Of a DNA stretch of 64,000 nucleotides, positions 39,603 to 51,661 are shown in pieces. A model generated the notes under the pieces. The model saw only the letters and a program-made list of their open reading frames with translations, was not told the origin of the DNA and ran no database searches. The DNA comes from Adiantum capillus-veneris (lineage: Eukaryota; Streptophyta; Polypodiopsida; Polypodiales; Pteridaceae): the NCBI GenBank assembly GCA_014529385.2, contig CM043971.1, positions 32,257,209 to 32,321,208 on the forward strand, written 5' to 3'. The position numbers and the translations under genes were made by a program. The first letter of the stretch is position 1; each line of letters begins with the position of its first letter.

Positions 39603-39699
39603 ATTCCTTCTCATTCATACTTGGGATAGTGCTCGAAACAATCCCGCGCCGGCCGCGGGACTGTTTCGAGCACTGTCCCAAGTATGAATGGGAAGGAAG
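39603..39699. repeat. 97-bp foldback, near-perfect inverted repeat
   Basis: Arms 39612-39648 and 39654-39690 (37 bp each, two mismatches) surround a 5-base loop CCGGC, with weaker pairing extending to about 39603 and 39699. The core is GC-rich (CCCGCG/CGCGGG). It could be a tiny MITE or a hairpin RNA precursor. Confidence 0.85.
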
Positions 39700-41095
39700 G
39701 AGCCCATAATAATTGCCTATCCAAAAGCCTACTACGATGTCTCTTCTAATTTGAAAAAACGAGATTCTAGACAAATATTCTCCTACCCTCCTACCCCCCA
39801 AAAAGGATGTTGTCACCTACCTTTACTACATCAAGGGGCTCCACAAGCTCGTGAGGCAGACACGCAGGGATCTCACGCTGCAAGACACAAAAAGAAAGGG
39901 AGAAGAGACCGTGTGTGTATGTGTGTGTGTGTGTGTGTGATAGAGAGAGAGGATAGCCTCACGAGCCTCAAGAAATGTCCTGTCGGATCAATATATTGTT
40001 GTTGGCGTATGGCGAGGATGGCTGCCTGCCAAAATATACTTTGAGCTTTCTTCTTGTCCAACAACCCTTCGCCCGGTTTCATGCAAACCAAGGCCATGGA
40101 GAGAGCCGGCCTACGCTTCTCCTCCACCACTGGTAAACGCTATGAGCAGCTGCTCATCGCGGCATCCAGTACTGTCATATATGATGCTCGGCTCTTTTAT
40201 GGTCTCCCCTTTCCGTATGCTTCTAATGCGTTTGAGTTCCAGGTCCTGCCTTTGATATTGTGCTTGGCGGAGACTAGATGTACGCATTTGGCTCTTTGAG
40301 CATTTCAAGTAATGCAATTTCCTTTCCACATAATGGACAAATGATGATCACCCTCCCTGTCTCTCAAGCTACTCGCAAGATGACACATTAGTACCCGGGA
40401 GTAATACAAAGGTGCATATCCAAAAGCATGCAGTTATAATGGAGTCGAAGCTTCGTTGCTTAGCAATAACACTATTGCAAGATGCTTGAGTATGATATAG
40501 CTTTGATATTTTCATTTACTTAGATCTGAACTTTCTATTTGCCTTCTGTAGAAAGATTAGCTCCTTTGAAGAGGTTAGTTTATTTAGATCTTTACAAGAT
40601 CTTCAGATCTTAAGCAGTAGGACACTCGCTTAAAGACATAGATTAAGATGTACATTGCAAGTAGCTGAAGAAACTGCCCGAGAAGTGGAATATCTTTTGT
40701 TTAAAAAGGATTTTGGAAGTCATAATGTGTCATGAGATGGGGTAGAGGGAAATTTAACCTTTATGCAAATCTTATTATATAATATTCCCATGTAACTAAG
40801 TTTAAAGTTTGGTGTTCAAAAAAAAAAAAGAGAGAGAAGATGATCGAGGTGATGCTCGACGATAGGCCTGGCAAAAAATTCAAAGTGAAATGCAATGAAT
40901 ACACCATATGCAACCTTAAGAAGCTTGTTGCTGTGCAAACATGCACGTGCCCTGAGAAGATCTGCATCTAGAAGTTGTACAACATCTACAAGGATCACAT
41001 CACCCTCAAGGATTGAGAAGTGTTGTCATAGAACAACAATGCAAGGCCTCATGATGTACATAACCACCCATATCGTGGTTCATAATAGCACTTGA

Positions 41096-41390
41096 TTAAT
41101 AGCCTTTTGTGGATAGAGAGGATGAGTGGAACTTGTCAAGGGCACTTGAGGTCTCGCTCGGTTTTTTCTTTTGCTCGGTAAAGTTCGCTCGGTGCATGGT
41201 AAGACTCCTATCTGTGGTGTATCCCAATCTTTTTGCACATTGAATATATGCATTCAGAACATCACTGGCACATGCATCATATAGTGATATTTTACATTTA
41301 CCACCTTCACTTGCCAGCCAACTAGCATGGATGCTCTCTAACAAGTTTATGCTCCATATTTGAGCTTTCTCCCATGGACTCTTACTGACC
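41096..41390 (-). CDS. Possible exon of an unknown gene
   Basis: The minus strand is open from a possible acceptor TTTATAG at about 41395 through SPWEKAQIWSINLLESIHASW and KCKISLYDACASDVLNAYIQ to a stop at 41096. The composition looks coding (balanced hydrophobic/charged residues, Cys-Ala rich) but no family is recognised and no partner exon was found. Confidence 0.3.
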
Positions 41391-41399
41391 TATAAATAC

Positions 41400-41760
41400 A
41401 AAACGAGAATTAGAGAGTATATAGTATTTAATATAAGGTATATAATAGAATTAGATAGTATATAGTATATAACATTGAGTATATAATATATAGAGTGTAT
41501 AGTAGATAATATAGGTTATATAATATTATAAGTATACATATCATATAAAGTATGTAGAATACATAGTATATTGTAGATATATACTATATAGAGTACTTCG
41601 TAGAGTAGATATGATATATATAACACAAGGTACATTTTATGTAATACAGTAATATATAAATTGTGTACCTACATATAATTTTATATACTATTCAATACAT
41701 ATCATATAGTATACCATATATAGTGTTATATACTATAATTTACATTCTAAAGTATTTTTC
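41400..41760. repeat. AT-rich TATAGTATA low-complexity tract
   Basis: Imperfect repetition of TAGTATATAAT-like words over about 360 bp lies directly upstream of the multi-exon gene. Confidence 0.7.
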
Positions 41761-41855
41761 AAGTTGTGGGTAGTCTACTTTATTTGATATGTACCTAACT
41801 TCAAATTATTGGTCTTATATGAACTAAAAACTACATAATATTTGTTCTGTAGATA

Positions 41856-44800
41856 ATGGCACCAAAGAGGGATTGCAAGAAAAGAAAACCTCCAATCTCG
41901 CCTTTTAGCAACCATCAAGTGAGCATGAAGCTAAGATCCGGTTGTATACCAAAGGGAGCTATCGATCAGGAGGCATCATCACGAGTCCGACATTTAGACA
42001 CTCCCCCCAATAAAAAGGATTAAATTTTAAAAGGTGTTTTTTATTGATGATGAGGCTCAGGTTGATGAAGACTCCAACAATGTCGAAGATGATGTAGAGA
42101 TCACAGGTAAATTATGGTTGTATGTTATAATTTTAATTGCAATGGTGGATGGTTAAATTCTATGGACGTTTGATTTTTGTTGAGAAAGTTTGGTTGTGCT
42201 CAACAATGTGGAAGATTAAGAAAGGGTGTATAATTTTTTAGATACATACCATTGATAGTTGCTAAGAAAATACTAAGTATTGTTTTTGTTTATGTTTGAG
42301 ATAAGGTCCTTAAATTTCATGTGGAGCCCTATATAGGGTGTGCGGTTTTTTTTTTTTTTAAGTTGTCTTTGTGCAAAGGAGACTCTGGCAAATTTTTTGT
42401 AAATTAAATACCTTGGACTATCTAATCCTAATTGCATATTTTTTTGGACATTTAAATGTTTGTGTGTTTTCTGTATGCAGAGACCAATGTTCACATTGAA
42501 GATCCTCACGACAATGAAGAAGATAGTGATCATGAAGGGGATGATGAGAATAAGCATTCCAAACACCTAGGCAAGCAAATTTCACTTGGCTTGATAAAAG
42601 ATGTTCTAAGCTATTTTTATGTCAAGAAGAAGACATTGCCTCCTCCTGTTCCACTTTGTCGACTTATGGTGCATGAGGCTGTTAGGTTTTCTAGAGATGA
42701 TGTAGAATGGCTCATTTCCTCTTTTGATTCTGCTGGGTATGGGGCATTTCTTGTGTCCATCGGGGATTCTAGAGGAGATACCATTCCCGTGACCGCGGCG
42801 GATATGGAGGAAGTAGGATCACTTTGGCGGGAGAGAAATGTTGAGTTTGAGAGAGCACTTAGTAGAGAGTGGCAGGAGCTAAAAGGAAAGAATTTTTTGG
42901 TGCGGGATGGAAACCACCGGCTTAAAACATGGTGGAAAAGAATCAAAGAAAGTGAGACCTTTTGCCTTTTTCACTGTTTTGTTATAAACCTTCATTTACA
43001 TAAATTGTGATTATTGGTTTTATGATAGAGTATTTGGACAATGTTCAATACCATGTTAGCATTCATTGCCAATTCCTTGAGTTGTCTAGAGCAAAAGAAG
43101 CAGAGTTGCTTCTTGCACTTGACACTTCCAATGCGTAAGTTTCTAATTGCATGTTGACTATCTGTTTTTTTGCTAACAATGCTTGTGTTTTACTATTTGT
43201 TTTATATTTTGCTGTAGCATTTCTAGGGCACATGTCATGCCAAACATCACTCATGAAGTGTATATGTTTCAAAGATTTGGCATGGCAATTAAAGAGTCTA
43301 TCCTTCAAAAATTGACGCCCGATATGAGAGAATGGACTAGAGTGGAGATGATTGTTGAGGCACGGTATTACCATGGTGCTTCACCATGGTACGATACTCC
43401 ATGTGGATTGATATCGCAACTAGTGTGGAAGGTGATAACTACTCTACATAATTGGTAATTACTGCTAGATTTTATTGTGGTTTTAATACATTGTTTTGTA
43501 TTAGGATGAGTTCACTACATTTATGTCCAAAGAAAAAGCAAAGCTAGATACTCTTGGACTAAATGATGTTGAGAAGAACAAGAGACTTGAAAAGGCCACA
43601 AAGGTAGAAGAGGAAAGGTTGAAAGATAGGGGCTACAAGTACCTATCAATCTCCAATCCTCGTAATGCTGATGAGTTCTTCAAGTTGCTTTTTAGCATTA
43701 AATGGGATGAACCAAGAATGCTAAAGATCACTAGAGATAAGTTCTATTGTTTGACAAGCTCTAAAATCACTTCTGAGAGGTATTGTAGCTATTAATTTCT
43801 CATTTGCAATTGTGTTCGAGCATTTTGATTTGCTATATGTTGTTTTTTTTTCTTGTAGAAAGAAGATAATTTTGCACCTAATGAGCCTCACCAAGTCTAA
43901 CGATCCACAATATCTTCATTTTGGTGATTACAAGCTTTTTAGAAGTTCATGAAAAAGGAGACTTATTGGGCTCACTTGCATGGGGAAGCTACACTTATGA
44001 TTGAAAGGCTGCAAATAGAAGGTCCACCACTTCCATATTCTTTTGATCTATTCTACAAGATGAGCATGAAAAATCATATTTTGCAGGTAGATATTTGACC
44101 ATTGTTTATAATAGAATATAGATATGTTTTAATTTACACAAGATCAAGTTGAGTATGTTTTTTTATTGTTACTATTTGTGCATGATTTTATTTTTCTAAT
44201 GGATGCGATGAAATCTTCTGACTCTAGTGAGAAGATGTCGGAGCTTGTGTTGTCGGCTAAGAGAGTGATTTACAGGTTTGCATCTTCCACTTGCACTCTT
44301 GGCAAAATAAGAGCATTTCATTTGTTTTTCATAGTTGTGGGTCGTACTGAGATTGGTGACATATCATTTTCTGTTTACAAAAAATCCTTAAATACCCTGT
44401 GGAAGCCCAATATGGGGTGGATGGTTTTTTGACAATACGGGCGTGTGTAGTGCCAGTGTTGAAAACACTTAAATCCCTTGTGGGATCCCAAGACAGGGTT
44501 TATGGTTTATTTTGAAAAAGTGTACTCCATACAAAGGAGACTCTGGCGTGTTTTTTTTGGGTTACATGTCAATTGTTATACTATTGTGTGTATGTGCTTT
44601 TCAAAGTGGATGATGCCCTAAATTTTGTAGATCGGTTATACAATGCGTTCAGACGCATAAATTGAATGAAGCTCCATTATTCACTAGAGAGTGGATTAAT
44701 GTGTGTGATGAGAATACAATGTTCTCTCCCTTTCTGATTGAAAGGAATTTAAAAACATGGGAAGCCAATGTTTGTCCTTGGTGGTTGGATTATCCACTAA

Positions 44801-46393
44801 GAGTTATTCCAAAGCAAGAGTTTGAATTACGAGCAAGTAAGTACCTATACACTTGTTGCTCTTTTGTATGGAGAATGTATGTCTTACTTCATTGATAATT
44901 TATGTGATATTGTGTTGTATGGTTGTTGAATGAAGGGTTTCAAAAAGAGAGTGATGAGTACTTAGAGGAGACACAAGACGAGTCTCTCCCTCCCGTTTCA
45001 CATGGAGTTACTCAAAACATCGTTGAGAGTGGCTCTCAAGGTACTCCACTAGCAAGCAATGTACTCAAGAAGGGTAAAGGGACCATGGAGCCACCAAGTA
45101 CATCAAGATTACCTACTCCCTCTTCGATGCCTCCCATTGTGCCATCTCTACGGAGCTCGGCATGTCCTCTTTGGCAACCACTATACCCCATCGTATGACA
45201 CCCTCTTCTAATGTGCCCACTACGTCGTCATTGGCACACACTACTTCGTTTGTTGCAGAGTCCTCACTTGGGCGAGAGGCTTGGGAGAGAAGGCCGATCA
45301 CACGATCTGTTGGTAAGTTTAATAAAATTGTTAGCAAACCTGTCTTTCATATTTCCTGATTCAAAGCTAATTTGGATAATTCTTGTAGGGTTCCATTAAT
45401 AAACCATTGTAGATGTTTTGCTTGTGGATATATCACAAAATTGATAAGTTTGCCCTTGATAGGTGGATTTCCATAATGCTTACTTATTTGCATTTTCTTC
45501 TTGCATTGTTCTATGATTTTGATCATGATTCATGTTTAATTTTCTTGTTGCATCAACAATTTTTTTGTGGCACAAAATACCAATTTATATAGCAGAGATA
45601 GTGTGCCTTGTTGTGAGGTAGCTAGGCTTATCTTTGCGGATTTTCCTACAAGTTTACTTGTGGATGGTCTAGGACCAATTCCGTTGGGTAAGTAAATTTT
45701 CTTTGGGGTAATACCTACAGCTAACTATGGTTGTATGCTTACATAACATCATTCACTTTTGTAGAGGGTATGAGTGTTCCCAAGTGGAACACATTTTCCA
45801 GGGGTCTAGTGACAGGGTGCATGGATGTGGCTCGTGAGTTTTTGGCAGATGAGGGGTTTTTAGTCACCATGTGCATGGCCGAGCATATTGGAGATTTTAT
45901 TGCAGATGCTACTAGGGTAGGACTTGTGCTGTTACATACATGGACCCTCATGTGTAACAAGAAAGCATATCGGCATCCACTCACTAGAGAGGCGGTGAGA
46001 TAACAAACTTAGTTCATAGTTGTATGTCCTAACTAAAAACTTTATAGCTATGACATTCATTCTTTGACTTATTTATTTATGTAGGTACTTGATCTTACCA
46101 TGTGTCTTTGGTATCGTATTGGCCATCCTGTGCCACACTATGATAGAGAGGCAGGGGAGAAAATTTCCGAAAGATTGTTTCCAGTAGATTGTAGCTACAT
46201 GATAGATGATGTAGTCTTCCCCATTGAGATTGATGGTGTCATTCTTAGAGGCAGGGCAAAGCGGTCATCTTTGTTCTTTCGGTAAGATTAGTCTAAATTA
46301 TGATACTAGTGAATGTTATAGTATATATGTGTTTGCATTATGTTTCTAATTTGCTTTTTATATGGTTGGGTGGTTGCTAGCAACGTTTACTGA
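41856..46393 (+). CDS. 14-exon gene with ParB/sulfiredoxin-like DGNHR domain
   Basis: Exons by eye: 41856-41918 (uncertain), 42034-42106, 42481-42951, 43029-43134, 43218-43431, 43505-43779, 43859-44086, ~44197-44275, 44631-44836, 44936-45312, 45598-45687, 45765-45994, 46085-46281, 46381-46393. Introns are GT-AG, small, and most junctions keep frame and phase; the last exon gives only NVY-stop. Exon 3 holds VRFSRDDVEWLISSFDSAGYG then RDGNHRLKTWW (42903-42935), the layout of the ParB N-terminal/sulfiredoxin fold, where DGNHR is the nucleotide-binding motif. Later exons encode WEANVCPWWLDYPLRV, a Ser/Pro-rich linker, MCMAEHIGDFIADATR and CLWYRIGHPVPHYDREAGEK; no family recognised. Apparent one-base frame breaks near 43940 and 45160, and a missing acceptor before exon 8, mean it may be a recent pseudogene. 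Role unknown. Confidence 0.65.
42305..42395 (+). repeat. Structured repeat copy 1 (in intron)
   Basis: Reads CTTAAATTTCATGTGGAGCCC, a GGGTGTGCGG-T run, then GCAAAGGAGACTCTGGCAAA. It is a member of a small dispersed family also at 44385, 44465 and 46825. Confidence 0.6.
44385..44555 (+). repeat. Structured repeat copies 2 and 3 (in intron)
   Basis: A partial copy (CTTAAATACCCTGTGGAAGCC, 44385) is followed by a full copy (44465-44555) with CCTTGTGGGATCCCAAGACAGGG and CATACAAAGGAGACTCTGGC. The CTCC...GGAG pair can form a small hairpin. Confidence 0.6.
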
Positions 46394-48120
46394 GCCTATG
46401 GATTTGTTTGCGGGGTGTGGTGGTTTGGGCTGAGCTTCTACGGAAGATATGAGGCATTGCATGTGTCTAGAGCTAGTTGATGTGCTCTATGAAAGATGTT
46501 TGACCAACATTGCATGTGCACTTGTTAAATGTTGATTGCGGATGCACACTTGATTGGGGAAACATTATTCTAACAGTACACATCTTGATGTTTTGATTTA
46601 TGTTTTGATGTACATGGTAGCTATATGAAATTGACATAGCATTTTGGTGTGCTCCATACATCTCATTTGGATGTTTCTTTTGTGTTTGTTTGGTACATGA
46701 TGGCTACATGATGTGGAGATGACTTTGATTGTGCTTTCCTATGTAGTTGTATTATGCTTACACCATTGGCTTGTGTGTGGATTTATGTGAGATAACAAAA
46801 TCATTTAAGTACAAATAAGAGTTTATGTGAAGGAATCCCATGTGGGAGCCCAAGAAAGGGTATACAATTTTTTTTAAGAAGAGGTCTCCATACAAAGGAG
46901 ACTTTGGCAAAGAAAATTGGAATCTTGTTTTATGTACAATATCGAAAACACATACAAATGGTGCTTTTTGTAAAGTTTCATTTTGCACCAGCATTGTTGT
47001 GCTTCCATATTTCTACATAGTGTTTGGTAGTTGAAGGATTTTACTGTGAGGCTTTGAGTTTTTTTGCTACACAATGATACTTAAAGACATCATTAGTGTA
47101 AAGTCACGGTTCAAAAGCTCGAAAAAACAATTCCAATGTAAAAGCTCAAAACTGAAAGCTCGCAAAAAAAAAAAAAAACCCAGTGTAGACGACTCCTCAA
47201 ACGAAGCTACAATGTGCAAGATATGGATGTTTGAAGTTAGAGAGTGCATTACAGATCCAAGACGGACAGGGGAGGTGATGCCATGTGGTCGGGGATGGTT
47301 TCAACAAATAGATTCAAACGGCTCATCATGTGGAGCGTGTCAGTCTTTTTAGATTGACAATCGGAGTCCCGGTTGCCAAGATATTGCCATTCGAAGTTTC
47401 ACTGGGGGCAAGTTCTATACCAGTTTGGTCATCTCGATCGGTGTACCATCTGTGGTTTTTGGAGCCTTGCCAAGGTTTGTATGCAAAGTATACGGTAAAT
47501 GAAGGCCACATGAAGTGACGGTATGTCAAACAGAGCTCAGATCGACGAGATATTGAAGTTTGAAAATGGCGGCAGTTGCCGACGGTGTGGTAGCATATGT
47601 TTTTTTTGCCAATTTCGGGTGCACCATTCGAGGACAAAAAAATGTCAGAAAGCTTCGGGAGAGGTATGGATTGAAGTCAGAAAAGTGAACTTACGCTGAG
47701 ATTTTGCGGCCTGGTGATCAAAGCAATGGGCAAAAATTGACAAAGCATTGAAGTCAGGAAGAAAAAAAAGTTTTCTTTGAGAGATTTTGGGGAAATTTGG
47801 AGGCCCTTGAAGGGGGGCTACTGCGAGCACGACGTGGTGGGGGGTTATCCCATATGCAACACACGGGGCCATGCAAGCATGGTATAAATATCATATATGT
47901 ACAATTCACTATGCAAAGCCAAGGGGCATCCTTGACCTCCCCAACGATAGCGGACTATGCTTGACATTGAACGTGCGGATGATGTCGGTGTTGTTGACGT
48001 GGTCGGCATTGTTGGCAGCCCTTTGGGCAGTGGTGGCTCACGGGGTTGATGATGATGTGGCCAGGCGTAGTGCCCTAATCTTTTTATTGAGGGGAGCCTT
48101 CTCACGAGAGGGCGTGACAC
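46394..48120. other. Downstream region; structured repeat copy 4, then unrecognised LTR-like sequence
   Basis: 46825-46912 holds copy 4 of the structured repeat (CCCATGTGGGAGCCCAAG ... GTCTCCATACAAAGGAGAC). From about 47.1 kb to 48.13 kb the sequence is probably LTR of the minus-strand element whose terminus is at 48130. No gene is supported. Confidence 0.4.
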
Positions 48121-48142
48121 CATCGTGACATCCCCCCCTTCT
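48121..48142 (-). other. Polypurine tract and LTR start, minus-strand element
   Basis: The minus strand reads AGAAGGGGGGGA (48142-48131) then TGTCACGATGG from 48130. This marks the internal/3' LTR junction of a deleted Ty3 element whose gag is at 49.7-50.6 kb. Confidence 0.65.
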
Positions 48143-49735
48143 AAGAGAGTGCTCACATGCCTTGGCATCCAAGGAGTCTTGGAATAGCAAGCAGTGGTGC
48201 AGGTGAAAAGGAAGCTAAACACGAAGTGGTGGGCCAATAATAGGAGGAGCTGCCCACGCCCAAAAGGGGCAGTTTTTTTGCAAAATGAGGGAATTCTCAA
48301 AAGGAGTCGTGGCGGAGGAATTTCTAAGGAGTGAAGCTCGGGGCGAATGAGGGCACCAATAGTAGAAGGGTTCTTAGTGAGGAGAACTCTGGGAGGAAGA
48401 AGGTTGCCAAAGTTGGTTTTTGCACTCGTCGTGCTCATGTTGACGGTGTCGATGGTAGCAAGTTGTATGGTCGTTGTAAGAGAAGTTTTTGCCATAATTG
48501 GAGCAAACCATAACCAAATTGTTTGAGGAGCCATCTAGACCAGCTCATTCATCATCCCTTCAAGCTAGGTCAAATACCAACACTTTGGACCTCCTTCACC
48601 TATCATCCCATTTGGACCATTTTGAAGCCCTTTTGGCCTAAGAAACCACATTAAGCATAGATCTCCGCTATCACCTGCCTACCCAAGATCTTGGTACTTG
48701 CCTTAGAAATTTGCCCTGCACTTGTCAGCATACATACCACTACTTGTGACCTTTTCTATGATCAACGTACTTTGGCTGCACATCATTGCCCAAACCACTT
48801 GTTGAACATTCATGTTCAACCAGAAAAATTCCTTATTCGTCTAGAAACTACAAAACTAGCAAACATTGTGAGGAAACCTAAATGACCATATGTAGAAAGA
48901 GTTACACCTGCTTCCTACTACCAATCCTCAAGTGGGTTGCCCCACCCCCTGCATAATTTGACCTCCTGGATCAAGCACCTAGCTTTGCTCTCTTCCATCC
49001 ATCTGCATCAATCTCAAATAGTGCTTTACCCATGCATGTAGCCATTCATGCACACAATAGGCTCATATCAGTTTTGCATCTATTTTAACATCAACGTGCC
49101 TCTTCAACATATCTGTATCTACCAACATATCATTTGAACCAACAAACTCGTATGACCCTCCCTCCCAACCACGTAAAGTAGAGCTCCTCTCAAGGGAACC
49201 CGTATCTGACGAATAACACATTGTATTCCTGCACCTACAAGCATACCTTTCAACCATGAGTGACATACCTCCTTAGAAAGCTTGGACATAACATGGGAAT
49301 CTCCTTCATCTACCATAGAGCACATCTTTGCATTGGTCCCATCATTGGCTCCATAATTTCCTTCACATCCTCTTTGATCTCCAAGTTAGCATCATCAAGC
49401 CCTTCTTCATCAACATGCCTTTCAAGACCAATCAGCACCTCTGCCTGGGAAACTGCATCTGCCTGCTCTTCCACTTCATCTTTTGCCAAAGGGGGTAGAG
49501 AATCGTCCTCTACCGCATTGCCCTGGTCTCCTTCCAAAGCCAAGTTTGCCTTTGCTTTCATGGTGGAGTTCCATACTTGTTGCACCAGTATTGCACATTC
49601 CATAGAAACTTTAACAAGCACTACCATCAACATGGCACCACATACCATCTTTACTTGCATATCCACTGCTTGGATTCCTCCACTTGGACTTCATCAAGGA
49701 TATCAATTGACACTTTCTCATGTTGCTCCAACACA
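48143..49735 (-). pseudogene. Deleted internal region of Ty3 element, including end of integrase region
   Basis: 48590-48830 (minus strand) matches the sequence after the integrase at 37060-37230 on the plus strand (shared words include TGGTTTCTTAGGCC and AAAAGGGCTTCAAAATGG). Between it and gag the RT and most of the integrase are absent. An acidic frame at 49310-49666 has no recognised domain. Confidence 0.55.
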
Positions 49736-49739
49736 TCTT

Positions 49740-50640
49740 TTACATCTTGATCCACATGTAGAAGATCAAATTCCTCATACCTTGAGTGGGATGAATCGGT
49801 TTCCCATGTCGTATCAGTATGTTATGCTCCATTTCCACCTCTTCTTCTATCTCAAGCTTTGGGATCTCCTCTACTTTCACCACTTCGACATCGTCTACAA
49901 ACCACACTTTTTGATATCTAGCACTCACCAATGGAGCTTGAACAACCATACCCAAGTTTGCCTGTGCATCTTCTACTTGGTCTAGAACCACTTGCTCTTC
50001 TTTGATAGCTAGAGCTTCCCTGATTGGCAGCTTTGGCATAGAAACTGCTCCACCTCTTTGCAGCCATAGAACCCTTGGTTCCTCTTGTACGGGCACATCT
50101 CTTTGCACCAACCTTGGCTTCACTTCAACTGCATCCACCTGCCTAGGCACCATAGCATTTGACAGACTTTGTCTAGCATGTTGCTTCTTCAAAATCTTCT
50201 CGGTCTGGCCTCTTGCCAAATTTGACCGCTTCAACATACGTCATAGGCCCATCCGCTTTGACCTTGTCTCGACCTCCTCATGCAGGCAATCTATGAATTT
50301 GCTCAATTTCAAATAATCAACACTTTGTGTAGCAGCTACCTCCATAAGCTGTCTCCAAAGGGCTTTGAATTCCCACATAAATGCTTGAAAATCTCCATCT
50401 AGACTTTGCTTCAAACCATCCAGCATCCGCTTTACCTCAGGTAGCTACACATATGGCAAGTATTGATGTCAAAATCTGCTCCCAAAGCTATCCAATCTGC
50501 CTTTTCTTCATCTCGCAATATGTCGTACCATCTCTTAGCCTTACTAGGGACCAAGAGCGGAAAAATTGGAAAAACTTGAACAACACCTTCTTCTCTTGAT
50601 AGTCTACTCTCCATCACAAACAGACCATAATCCTACAATC
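49740..50640 (-). pseudogene. Ty3 Gag, broken
   Basis: Minus-strand pieces read PIFPLLVPSKAKRWYDILRD and DWIALGADFD (50432-50617), then GDFQAFMWEFKALWRQLMEV and SVDYLKLSKFIDCL (50241-50426), then LKRSNLARGQTEKILKKQ (49740-50237). The WY...L...W..L...F pattern is the retrotransposon Gag core. Single frame changes separate the three. Confidence 0.6.
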
Positions 50641-51240
50641 ATGTCTCTACATCTTCCACCCCAGTGAAAGTAGGAAAACCCGTCCATGCCATCTTTAACA
50701 ACACTTCTTCTCAAAATCTGCACTTCATCAGCTCCAAAACCACGAGTGCGCCTTCAAATAGGAGCAATCAGAGACTCCTTAGTGGGGGCACCAAAATATG
50801 GAGAGGGGGAAACGGGAACACGCCTAGCACACAAAAAAGTGCCCCCATCCACTAGAAAACACTATCAAAATTGCACACCTCCACGGACAAATCACTGTCT
50901 ATAAACATATCAACACACTCACACTTTTTTACAACAATCTCATAGCATAGACCACTCTCTATTTCTCTCTCACACACACAGAGGCCCAAGGGACACATGC
51001 GCTCACACAACCGGCACCAAACACTTGGAGTAGAGCAAATTTGAGAAGGGGGGAAAGGGGGAAGAACTCATCAACCTCTCACCAGGAAAATGTTGGAGAA
51101 GATACATGAAGGAAAGGAAAGGAAGCAAAAAGCTCAAGCAATTCAAGCACAAGCACAGGAGTAAGCTTGGTTTCAGATATTGAAGCACAAGGAACGACAA
51201 AATCCAGCTCCACTACAGCAGGCAGAAGCACCTTCTCCTC
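50641..51240. other. No gene seen
   Basis: CA-rich and A-rich noncoding sequence between the minus-strand Gag and the plus-strand protease remnant. It may contain element leader or LTR sequence. Confidence 0.4.
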
Positions 51241-51661
51241 CTATTGCAACGGTCCAAATTGAGCCAAGTTGGCTTGGAGGAATGCATGTATGAATCAATG
51301 TCCAACTAGCCAATGGCACGACAAAAAGAGCATTTGTAGATATTGGGGTGTGTGTCAATGCCATGCGGTAATCTACATACCTCAAATTATCAAACTCCAT
51401 GATTGAACCAACCAAGATTGAGTTAAAGGTAGCCAACAAAGGAACAATGGTTAGTTTGGGACAAACCAATGTTTCAATTAACATTGAGGTAACCAATACC
51501 CACATCAAATGCTTCATCAAGCTCACCAAAGTACAAATGGATTCCAAATACCAAGCGAACAAGTCAATGGCTGCCAAAGCACCAACATGGCAATGGAGAC
51601 CAAAACCATCAAACATTGTCATAGTCTTTAGAACCAATCTTGAAGTGGGAACCTACAACTA
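51241..51661 (+). pseudogene. Retropepsin remnant
   Basis: The plus strand reads VQLANGTTKRAFVDIGVCVNAM with a stop, then TYLKLSNSMIEPTKIELKVANK, LGQTNVSINIEV and IKCFIKLTKV. This is the Tat/Athila protease layout. The active site D-T-G-A is D-I-G-V, so it is inactive. Its position before the palindromic array and the large ORF parallels the order in the 15.3-kb element. Confidence 0.6.

Noticed and set aside
47845-48534. 229-codon minus-strand ORF
   Set aside because: It crosses a polypurine tract and LTR terminus at 48130-48142 and has no domain; judged chance.
49260-49985. 241-codon plus-strand ORF
   Set aside because: Antisense to the minus-strand element; Ser/His-rich chance frame with no domain.
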